Positions 37,127 to 47,089 of a stretch of DNA of 64,000 nucleotides are shown piece after piece. The notes below the pieces were generated by a model. It was not told where the DNA came from and did not search any database. It saw nothing but the letters and a program-made list of their open reading frames with translations. The position numbers and the translations under genes are program-made. The DNA is taken from contig OX637290.1 of NCBI GenBank assembly GCA_951799445.1, positions 28,948,987-29,012,986 on the forward strand, read 5' to 3'. The stretch comes from Pseudisothecium myosuroides. Lineage: Eukaryota > Streptophyta > Bryopsida > Hypnales > Lembophyllaceae. Numbering within the stretch: position 1 is the first letter of the stretch; the number at the start of each line of letters is the position of its first letter.

Positions 37127-40100
37127 GTGAGTTTTTGATTTAATCTTTGATGTTTCTCCCTAATTAGCATTTATTTTCCTAATCTGCCCTTAGAGCGTGA
37201 TTAGCATCTAAGATTAGTGCAAATTAGAAGTTTAGATTCAAAAAATTATAGATTAGGGATAGAGGTTTCCAAAAACATATTACACTTAGGATTTGGCTTT
37301 AAATCGACCGCGTTAGGATAAGTTAAGCGGTAGGGGGTAGAACAGGGGAATTTTGATTAAATTTGATCCACAAGGAACAATGGACGGAAATTAGGATTAG
37401 ATTAGAAGGAGAATTTAGGATTAAAATTAGGGATCAATTAACAGTTAAAAACCTAGAGTTAAATTAAGATTTTGATTAGGAAAGTTAAATTCTAAAGTCA
37501 AAATTTAGAATTAACTTTGGGAAATACAAAGTTAGAGTTAACTTTGGAAAGTAAAAAGTAGAGTAGGAAGTAGAAGTCAAAAGTAGAATTTAAAATCAAC
37601 TTAGGAAGTAGATTTTTGAGTTAGGAATAGAGTTAAAATTAGAAGTCAAAACTCAGAGTAAATTGTGGAAGTAAGTTTAGAAGTTAAGCCTTAGAGTTAA
37701 AAGTTGGAATTAAATTTAGGAGGATAACATTTAGAGTTAATCTAGGATTAAATTTGGAAGTAGAAGTCTAAAGTCAAAAGTTAAGATTAAATTTAAAGGT
37801 TAAAATTTGGGATTAATTTTAGAAGTAAAAATTTAGAGTTAAAAGTCAAAACCTAGAGTTATACATAGAAGGTAAATTTTTAGAGTAGGTTGGAAGTAAA
37901 AACCTAGAGTTAAACTAGGAGTAAAAACCTAAAATGAAAAGTGAAAAGTTAGAGTTAGATTTAGAGGGTAAATCTTAGAGTGGTTTAGAAGTAAAAACAT
38001 AGAGTTAAAAGTGAAACTTAGAATTACCCTAGAAGGTTAAAATTTGGAAGTTAAGAGTTAGAGTTGATTTAGGAGTAAAAACCTAGAGTCAAAAGTCAAA
38101 ACATAGAGTCAAAGTTGGTAATTAATATTTAGAACCAAGTTAAAGAAGTAAAATCTAGAGTTACATTCAGAAGTTAAAAGTTAGAGTAAGAGTTGGAACT
38201 TTAGGAGTAGCTTTTAAAAGTAGAACTTCTAGGTGGAGCTTAAAAAATCCAAGATAGTCTTAGAGGTTCATGGAAGAAACATAGGGGTTCCCCTTTTCAC
38301 ATAGTTAGGGACGTTAGTAATGACGCCAACTACCCAATCTACCCTCGACATAGGATAGATAGTTAGGGAGTTAGAATTTCACCATCACCCCTGAGCATCG
38401 CAGTTAATTTGTGAGTTACCACATGCACTTCTAGTTATTTGCTGCCATCTACGACATTTAGGAAACGTTAGTAAAAAAGATCCATTGCTTAGAAGGCACA
38501 GTGGACCGCGCTCACAACACCCCCACATATTAAAAAAGTGAATAAAGGCATAGAACCTGGTCGGTGTTCGCTTTGTTACCAAGGGTGGGTAATCCAACGC
38601 CCACAAAGGGTCCGAGAAGAGATAGATGCCGAGAGGGGAGCAGTCAAAAATGTGTGTGGATTGCTTGGTGGGATCGAGGTGTTTGAACTCGCTGAGAAAA
38701 TAGAGGGGTTACTTCGGGATAGAGAGTCCCGGAAGTGGGAAACCCGGATTAAGGAACTGACCAGTAAGAATCAGGAATTAACCCGGGAATTGGAGGAGAG
38801 TAAGGGGGAGAGGAAACTTTCTCCAGAAACTGAGGAGACTCTCCCTAAGGTTAGGGATTTTGTATCAAATTTAGGGAATGTGATTACCAAAGCTAAACTG
38901 TTTGATGAGGGAATCCATAAGTCCGGGACTAAGGCAGCAGTTAAGTCAGTAGAGGTCCTGGCTGAGTACTCCGATGTCATGGAGAAATTTATGTACGAGA
39001 TCCGGGATGTTTTCCGAGAATCTAGACTTTTTCCGGGTTCTAAGAAGGTGTCCATGTCGCCACCTGCAAACGTAAGGGTGAAGGAAAAGGCGAAGGGAGA
39101 AAAGACACCTGCCAAATGGAAGTCAAAAGGAGGGGAAGGATCAGGACAGGGGTCCGGATCCAAAAAGAAGGCCCGGAAGTCCGGATCCGAACTCGGGACA
39201 CCTCAGAGAAAGGATTCGAAGTCATCTCCAACAATGCCTAGCACAACGAAGATAAAGACAACACCAAAGCGAGCGAGGGAGGTTCCTGCTGTGAGTTACC
39301 ATTCTGAGGAAGGCGAATCTCCTAGTAACTCAGCAAAGGAAAGCAGCCAGCCCGGATCCGGTTCCGAATCCCAGTCCGAGTCACATCCGGGAACAGAATC
39401 TGAAGAGGAGTCGGAACTGGAGGCCATTTCACCTTCGCAATTTAAGGGTAAGACTGCCTCAGCGTCTAAAGGAAAGACGGCTAAGCCACCTAAACCGTCT
39501 CCAAGCAGGAAACAACCGCCCTGGAAAGAAGTCGTCAAGCAAGAGGAACCTTCTCCGAAGCGGCAAAAGAAGTAATTAGGTAGTTTCTTGAGTTAATCCT
39601 AGCATGGTTAATATTAAAATTCAAGTTTTTGGTAGGTAGGAAGCTAATAACCAGCTGCTTTTTAGCTGGATGCATCTGGACTGCACTTTCCGGGTTTTTA
39701 GGATCTGAGATCCACATTTTGTGGATTGGATGGGATGGTAGGAAAGTCAATGGGGAGGATAAGGAATGACAGCTGTCATTCTCTGGTCGTCTGATTTTGA
39801 TTTCTAGAGGCCTTTAGGGTTCTTGGGGTGTTTGGTATTTAGGGGCTGACTTCGGTGGGGAGCCCCGGGTATTCTTATGTGTATTTTCAGCGTTTTGCAA
39901 ATTGAATTCAGATTTCCACTTCGCAAGTACTGGTCTGAAAAGTCTCAGTCTGTGTTGGTATGCCATCAGTGTGTTGAGCATTGGTAGTGTGGGTAGCTGG
40001 TTTGTAGGTGTTGGAAGTAGAATAGATAGCCCCCGGGTTCTGTCTGGATCCGGTTCCTGGAGTATTAGAAGTTGGTTTACGAAAACTGGCATACTAAGGG

Positions 40101-41013
40101 GGTAGTTTCATCTGTTGATTTTCTTTGAGAGTCTTCTGAGTGAGATAGCCATTCCTAGGTTGGGTAAGTTCTTCAGTTGAAGTGCGAATGCTAGCCAACG
40201 TTTAATGAGGTTTTATTGTTTTCTGAAGAGAGAAACTGGAAGGTAGTTGGGATCCTTTAGTTAGTTGGTTACTGGTTCCGCTTTGGGGATTAGGATTCAA
40301 CCGAGTCTGTTGTTGTAGTAAGTGGGATTGCAGGGGTTTCCTGAGTGACTTGAGGATCGGGATTAGTTTCCGGTCCTCTGTGAGGAGGAACTTGCGTCTG
40401 GATTTGTTTGATTTTTATTTCTTTTGTTTTCTTTTTAAAGTGAAACTTCTATCACTCTAATACATAGAAGGGTAGGATACCACACATCCTTCTTTAAGTC
40501 TAAAAGCGGATCCCTCTGAATTAGAGGTTAAACTTCTATCTTGGTTACTTTGGTCGTTGGAATTGAGTCCGGATCAGGAAGAGGAACAGGATAACGACAC
40601 TCCTTCCAGGGCGGATAGAAGTACAAGGAATAGTATGAGTTGAGAAAGAAAGAAGATTTTAAGGGTATGGAAGAAGAATGGTAGTTTCTAGTTTTCAGTT
40701 CCAGAGTTTTGTTGTCTTGGGTTTGTGTTCCGGATCCTGTTCCGGGAATTTTGAGGAAACTACGAGTTGAAATCCTGTGGAAACGATACACGAGTCATCT
40801 TAGGTGTTTTTGCACTAGTTTAACGCCTAAAGGGGGATTTGTGCTTTCTTGTGTTACGACACTTGAAATAAAGCAACAATAGAGCCAAAAGTGCTCCGAA
40901 AACACCGTAGAGGTTTTTGGCTTCAAACGCCAAAATATCCAAAATAACTTGTACCCACGAACCCACGGACCCAGAACAAGAATTGGGGGTGTTCTAGAGA
41001 GAGAAATGGGGCC

Positions 41014-41021
41014 CTTATATA
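41014..41021 (-). promoter_or_regulatory. TATATAAG box in copy A4
   Basis: Minus strand CCTATATAAGGGCCCC, the closest to a consensus TATA box among the A copies. It supports a promoter about 1.3 kb into the unit. Confidence 0.5.
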
Positions 41022-42108
41022 GGTTTCTAAGGGCCCACCCCTTCCTCTAAAGTTCTATGGTAACCTTATTTATTTGGATTTTCATCCTCATCTTCAAAGA
41101 TATTCATCCTCATACCGAGGCCAAAAATCCATTGTAGGCTAATTTAGTTTAAAAAACAAATGGTGGTAAAATTCTAGATCTTGGGGGTCTCCTATTTTGA
41201 GAAATGTGAATAGCCTAGGGTCTCTGGTAGGTGCGAGAGAGTCGGGAAGGACTTTTGGTTGACTTCGTTTTGCCATCCTATGGTCCAGGAATGCCGGTCA
41301 ACGTGGCGGGGACTTTGCCACGTAATTAATTCCCGAGGAATCTTGCCGGTTCAGGTACTTGCCGCTATCAGAATGTCGTGAAACTTCACGGAGCGCATTA
41401 TTAACATAAAACAAGCTAGTCTAATTTTTAGTGAGATTTTATTGTAACCTGGGTAATTTCCACGAAATTCTCGTTGGAGATTAGAACGGTTGACCACCCA
41501 AAAAAGGTTCTTTTGCAAGTCGGAAGATGCTGGGAATTTGCATGGGACCTCTCAGGGAGTCACATGAAAGACGTGTAGGTGCGTTTCCGTACCTGGCACG
41601 ATTGGTCAGTGGAGATTAAAACTGGCCATCTCCTTGAATTAGCGACGGTGCGGGAATCTTCTATAGGTGAAGGAATGTTGGCGAATCGATTTCGTCGTTG
41701 GACTCCTGGCATGGGATTTACCCTAAAAGACCATCCTTGGGCTGTAGATTCCTCCACAGGCCTTGTCTCACGTTAGTGGCTCCTATATGCTAACAATCGG
41801 GATTTTGGGAATTTGTCAATCTAACGGGGAATTCTAAACCTAACTCTAGGATCCGACCTAGTGGCCTCGCTGTGGATCCCTCGGACTGACTTAGTCATGA
41901 ATTGCCACCCTCGTAGAGGGATTTAGCCCTTTGGGGGCTATGTGACTCAAATCCTCCAAATCTAGCCATCTCGTTATTTCTATACTATTTTTAGGCGAGG
42001 TTTGGGGGGATTCTAAGTACAAATACAAATCTAGATCAAATACTATAATGGATATGACACAACCCTATTCTACGAGTCCCAAGTGACAAATTGGGAGCTC
42101 ACAGTAAG

Positions 42109-43100
42109 CCCTTGGTACGCCGGTCAATCCGCCGCCAACTTGTAAATTTTTTTGGAATTCAATGTTGTTGCTGGTTCTAGTACTTGCCAATGTCAAAATA
42201 CCTCCAAACTTAACGGGGTTCTTTATTAGCACAAATAAACCTAACCCAAAATTTTTAGTAGGATTTTACCGCACTTTGGGTAATCTCTAGAAACTTACCA
42301 TTGTCTTTAAAGGCGGTTGACTTTCCATGGAATCAATTGTGTATTTTGGATAGCTTCTAGGAAATTTCCAAAGTCAACGTGCAATTTCATTTCCTACTTT
42401 GCATTTTTCATAAGGAGTCTAAAATTAATTATTCCTTTATAATTTCCATCCAAAGGAGAAATCATTATGGTACTAGAGAATCTTGGAACAACCAACTCTA
42501 TTTTTGACCTCCTGGCATGTTCTTAGGCTAAAAAGCATCTTTCTATATGCTCCGATTGCCTCTTCGATCGATCTCTAGTCTCTTTTACATTCTGGTTAAA
42601 TATTCTAAAAGTTACTTGCAATGACTAATCTAAATTCTTCACAAATTGAATATTAATCTTTCCTAAATTCTTTAGACATAAAATGGATTGTTTTCACTTA
42701 GCTAATTTGCCACATGCACTTTGCAGGACTAGTCATGGGACAAGACACTAGGACTAGCTAACTCTCTGACCCTAAATTCTCTCGGAATCGACGATTCAAC
42801 TACTCAAACTCATAACTAGACTCTAGAGTTGGAAAAACAAGGTATTTAAAGCATTCCACATTTCTAAGAAGACCTTCCACTTTATTGGTAGGGACTTCTA
42901 CCAAGTTCACTCAAACTCTCTTTTTATGTCTTTTTTCACATAATTATGCTCAAAACTATAAAAAAACAAAAAAAACAAAACCTTCAGTTTCAAGTGCTAA
43001 ATCACGGGCTCACAATGGGCAAGGGATTGATCACTTGGAATATATTCAATGGGCACAATTACGTGAAAATTTTGTTCCCCAAATTTACCTCACTATTGTA
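42109..43100 (-). mobile_element. older diverged A-related element (A'), right part
   Basis: Collinear with 41280-41520 of copy A4 but strongly diverged: ACGCCGGTCAA, AGTACTTGCC, TTTTTAGTAGGATTTTACCG, TGGGTAATCTC and GGCGGTTGAC all have counterparts there. Copy A4 was inserted between this and 23492-24226. The right limit is uncertain. Confidence 0.5.
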
Positions 43101-43409
43101 AAGCTCAAAAAACAATCATTACATTATTAACCCCAACAGGTTCTTTCCTTCAAGTCCCAAGGTGAGTTGATGTATTCCACTCCATTTCATTTAAGATTTG
43201 AGACCAAGTGAAGAGTAACAGGTTTAGTATAGAAAGGGATAAGTTTGTTTGTCAAGAAGTTAGGATCTTCTTTGGTAGCACATGATTCATTCACTCCATA
43301 TATTTTATGTAAATTGATGACAAAGCTCTTGTACCATGGGCCAGTTAAAACCTTAGGGTCTTTTTCTTTTGCCAACACATAATTCACTCACTCCCATTAG
43401 AGAACAAAC

Positions 43410-44295
43410 GGGGCCTCTGGAGGGCTATTCTACAGCCCTCCAAGGACCCCGCAAATTAATTTTTTTGGGCTTAAAAATTGTTATTTCTCCTATACCCGTT
43501 CACCTTACGTCACGATGTCAGATGCTTCGTAGTGGCTCAAAAATTGAATTTAAAGTGTTAAAAATCAGGATTAAGGTGCTTTATAGCACCTTAACCCTGA
43601 TTTTTTAACACTTTAAACTCATATGCACTTTGCACTAGAACCAAATATTGCAAAAAAAAAAGTCCAAAAATAGTCCAATGACCATCAACCACCAAATTTT
43701 TTTTGATGGCAATGTAAAAGATTCACTTCATAGACATTTGGTGAATATAAAGGGTGAAAAGATTGATTTTATAGAGAAATGGATTGTTCACCATGAATCC
43801 GCAAAGGCTATGGGATAATGTAAAGATAGTACACTCATTGTCAAATGAGTAAAGATACATATTCTAGATGGGTTGTCAATCCCTATCACTCCCCCACTTG
43901 TATAAAGAGCTCATCTTCTCATCTTCTAATTCACAAAATTAAGTGGCTATTGAAACTAGTTGCCTTTGTTAACTAGCTTCAAAAGCCTTTTAATTTGACT
44001 TATTTGAAACAAATTGAACCTAATGTGTTTCAATCAAGTCCAATTAAGTTCAATTAAATCCAATCAAACCTTTTAATTTGGCTTAATTGGATTTAATTCA
44101 CTTAATTGAAACAATTGTCAATTAAATATTGGCTATACTGTTAAACACTTAAAATTTTTTTTTTGTGAAAATAGTCATGGCTTGACTATTTTCGCAAAAG
44201 CTAGACCAATTGACTGCTCACTTTGCCACTATTGTGAAAGTTAGACCCACAATTTAATAGCTTGGTTTGTCACTCTGGAATAGCCCTTCGGAGGC
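43410..44295. mobile_element. candidate ~0.9-kb foldback / TIR element
   Basis: GGCCTCTGGAGGGCTATTC at the left and its inverse GAATAGCCCTTCGGAGGCC at the right match at 17 of 19 positions. The left end is also a hairpin (17-bp arms around ATTCTAC, 43410-43450). No clear target duplication. On both sides lie diverged copies of AAATTGATGACAAA-CTTGTACCATGGG (about 43312 and 44325). Confidence 0.4.
43549..43617. repeat. ~31-bp-arm near-perfect hairpin
   Basis: TTAAAGTGTTAAAAATCAGG and following bases pair with CCTGATTTTTTAACACTTTAA and preceding bases across a 4-nt centre (TTAT). Only one or two mismatches or bulges. It could be a foldback element core or a small-RNA precursor. Confidence 0.6.
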
Positions 44296-44429
44296 CTGAA
44301 ATTTCTTCTAATGACATATTTTATTAAAATTGATGACAAAATTCTTGTACCATGGGTTAGTGGCACTCGCTTGAAGATTTGGGTGGGATAGACAAAGTGG
44401 GTTTGACTATAATTCATCCTTTTAACCCC

Positions 44430-45330
44430 TAAAGTCCCAAGGCCATTTTCCATCAAAAACCACTCAAAATTGCCATTTCTATAGTAAAGAGCAAAAAAAA
44501 ACTTAAAATGTATTTTTTGCAAATTTAATTGTAGGATCTTGTACTAGACTAGTGTAAGAATGTGTGGAAGAAATTTCAAAAACTTTGACCGTGTAGATTG
44601 CAAGATATTTGCATTTAAAGTGAAGGAATCAAGTTTTTTTGCACCTTGCTCAACTACATTTTTTGGCTTTGAACCTTCTTAACTTAAGAAAAATTTGCTC
44701 TAATGATTTTGAATTTCTAATTTTATATGATGAAGAATTGAGTTGAAAATCTAGAAAAAAAAATTCAAAAAAGAAACACTTAGTTTTTTCTCATTAAAAA
44801 ATTGTTAAGTAGAAGTAGATTCAAGGTTGAAGAAAAAATTAAATCATTAATAGCTCTAAGATAGAGTTGAAATATACTAATCCCAACAATAAGATTGTTC
44901 TATCAAAAAATCTTAACCTTGTGAAACTTTTTTTTTTTTAAATTTTCAAAATTGAGTTTAGAAATGAATCCTACAAATTATTTTGTCAAGAAGATGCTCT
45001 AATTGCCCAAAAAATAAGATTGTCCATAACTTTTGCATGACAAATCCAAATGGAATGAATCAAAGCTTTCCAAGATGATAAAAATAAAATTTATATGAAA
45101 CAAATTTAAACAAATTTAATTTAAAGTTTTGCGAGGGTTTTAGTCAGTTGGGATTTTTGTGCCATAACTTTTGCTCCTGGGCATCGATTGAAATAAAAAT
45201 TTCATTTTTGGAAAGCTAATGTGATTTTCTATCTTCACAAAAAAAATTCAGAAAATCACGACAAATGTTGAGACCGTAGGAGCTTGCCCAAAATTCCAAA
45301 TTGTCCCCCAAGGGGACAACGGGACTTTAG
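44430..45330 (+). repeat. lone third copy of the long-TIR arm
   Basis: It begins TTAACCCCTAAAGTCCC and follows the order of 1740-2505: GCAAGATATTTGCATTTAAA, a TTTTTTGGC block, CATAACTTTTGC and a GGAATGAATCAAAGCTTTCC block. No partner arm was found to the right. It ends near a small TTGTCCCC-caa-GGGGACAA-type hairpin. Confidence 0.5.
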
Positions 45331-47089
45331 GGATTAGTCTAATAAATAATACTTAACTTTGTTGGGGGTCTTCTACATGTTGGAAATAGGAAAAAGGCAC
45401 CCTCAAGCAATGTCAATAATGTTATGATCTTCCATGGTTCTAATCTATCTAAATTAGCACGTATATTCTTGACTATTCATAATTGCATTTGATCAAATAC
45501 TCAAATATGACAAGCTCTTCTTTTGGAATTTGAGATATGGGCAAAGAATTTGAGATCCTTGAAATCATTTCATTAGAGGAAAAAGACTATTGATGTTTCT
45601 AAAAGTGAACTTCGATTGAAGAAATCTCAATATTTATACAATGAAAGGCCTTAAAAATTAGAAGGTAGATTAATTTGATAGTAGTTAACGATATCTTACA
45701 GTTACATTTTTCAAAACATGATTCTTAAAGAAATTATATTTTCATTTTAGAAGTGACAAATTATTTAGAAACTAGTGATTTTAGAAAGAAGAACCCCTTT
45801 AAACATTTATGGCTTAATGATAGATGACAAGAAATTAGAAAAGCGGCAATTTTGCAAATCACATATAAATAGGCATGCAGTTGCAAAACTCAATGTAGAT
45901 TAGATTGGTATTGTAGGTAGTATCTTTCTTGATCTTTGTCAGCCTATACATTATCCCACACTATTTTTGTGGTGATTTACATATTCATTCACAATGACCG
46001 ATTAGATTTAATCAAAATAATAAATTTTGCAAACTGAAAAGTCCCATATATTCCATTGATCCTTCAATATATTCACAACTGACAAATTGCCAAATATTGA
46101 TTAGTTTTTGGTCGGACCATGGTTTACTGTTTAAAGAATAAGACAACAAGGTAGAGCCACCCAAAACCAACCAGCACCCCATGGCCAGTCAGTAGGGTGG
46201 CTCAAGTGCAACACATAGTAAGAGTCATTTCCATTGTTGTTTTTGGGATTAATTTAGGCTAAAGTATTGCACGCATATCCAAGTGCCATGACACATGGCC
46301 CTCATTTTCCGTGACTCACTAAACATGAGTTATTCTCTCTATGAGCAGTTTTCCAAGACTCTACATGTTGGACATGGGTCCAACATTCCAACGCAACTTT
46401 TGCCTTGCTAAATTCACTGCAAATTGACTTCAGAAGATAAAATTACCGAAATTTGGGCAATCTCCATTTCTATCTCTGCTCTTGCATGAATTTCTCCTTA
46501 GCCTTCAAGTACCCCACATCACGTCCACAGTTGCTTATTCGGTCTGTTATGGGTGGCTCGACTATGTATGAGAGTGAAAGGAAAGAAGGTTTGTAGTTCA
46601 AAATTAAAACGAATCATACAATTTTCGGACATTCTTCAACTAATTTATGCGAACCCTAAACCACGTATTACCATGCGCTCCAAGCAGCGTACATTTTGCG
46701 CCGCAAATATTTACTAAAACGATGATAGATTGGAACAGTTTTAGTGTCGACTAACCAGGACATAACAAGTCGAAATAGAAGTCTTCTTTATCCACGCAAA
46801 TAACAGACAGCATTGAATTGCAGGCAGTCCATTGGTGATCAGGAAATCACCAGAAATAATTGGATATATTGAAACCTTGCACAGCGGCTACATACACACG
46901 GTCGTACAAGTTTGCAGCACGGTACAAACAGCACGGTAGAGCGGAGCTCATCAATGAGGCGATTCCAGTGGGATCCAAGCTGAGCAACGAAAACTGTGTT
47001 CGTTTTAATTTTGAACTACGAACCTTCTTTTCTTTCACTCGCATTATACTGTCTTTATCCTTGTATTTCAGATATATAAATAATTGCCC
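45331..47089. other. intergenic stretch, nothing recognised
   Basis: AT-rich to about 46300, then GC rises toward the gene island. No coding frame with support, no repeats beyond short runs. Confidence 0.35.

Larger units (their letters stand above)
29122..38605 (+). mobile_element. family-A unit, copy A5, inside the gag-like ORF
   Basis: TGTGAGCTTCCAATTTGTC ... AATCCAACGCCCACA, with perfect target duplication AAGGG (29117-29121 and 38606-38610). The unit without its own nested copy is about 4717 bp: 29122-29434 plus 34202-38605. It contains tandem repeats at 35590-35980, a CAGCATACAGCCAG-type minisatellite at 36240-36420, a uORF at 36686, the ATG exon at 37064 and a C-poor block at 37390-38200. 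Confidence 0.85.
28257..39575 (+). pseudogene. gag-like ORF of element B, split by copy A5
   Basis: The parts are 28257-29121 and 38611-39575, joined in frame once the insertion and one AAGGG copy are ignored, for about 609 codons. Two in-frame TGA codons (28392, 28551), probably from TGG or CGA, break it. N-terminal part: globular, with YNFPRPGEVMAS, ILYPERPTRITVTWANTI and PFIFHLHEY, resembling plant retroelement gag or the 'putative plant transposon protein' type domain (tentative). Middle: acidic linker, then a heptad-rich segment near 38690-38830 (LTSKNQELTRELEESKG), a likely coiled coil. C-terminus: Ser/Pro/Lys-rich low complexity ending KQEEPSPKRQKK, a nuclear-localisation-like basic tail. 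No zinc knuckle, protease or polymerase. Function is not established. Confidence 0.6.
27598..40861 (+). mobile_element. element B: TG...CA unit carrying a gag-like ORF
   Basis: Starts TGTGGGAACACGAAATG, ends TTGTGTTACGACA. Target duplication CTTGA is perfect (27593-27597 and 40862-40866) and lies inside copy A4. After removal of the nested A copy it is about 3775 bp. No terminal direct repeats are visible: the first and last hundreds of bases do not match, only a short imperfect terminal inversion (TGTGGGAACAC / TGTCGTAACAC). Contents: ~660-nt leader, ~609-codon ORF, ~1.3-kb tail. A polypurine-like AAAGGGGGA lies 22 bases from the 3' end. It could be a solo LTR that carries its own ORF, or a gag-only element that lost its repeats. 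Confidence 0.7.
24232..42103 (-). mobile_element. reverse family-A unit (copy A4) with everything nested in it
   Basis: On the minus strand it begins TGTGAGCTCCCAATTTGTC at 42103 and ends ..TAGCGCCCATA at 24232. The 5-bp target duplication GTAAG is perfect (24227-24231 and 42104-42108). The unit itself is 24232-27597 plus 40867-42103, about 4.60 kb; the rest is element B, inserted at CTTGA. It includes tandem repeats 27060-27320, a ~27-bp GGGAAAACTGGATTTTTGGC-type minisatellite at 26560-26770, the uORF and the ATG exon. Confidence 0.85.

Noticed and set aside
39296..39538. Minus-strand frames opposite the gag-like tail (also 38771-39163)
   Set aside because: Complement of a Ser/Pro/Lys-rich low-complexity coding strand; no independent support.
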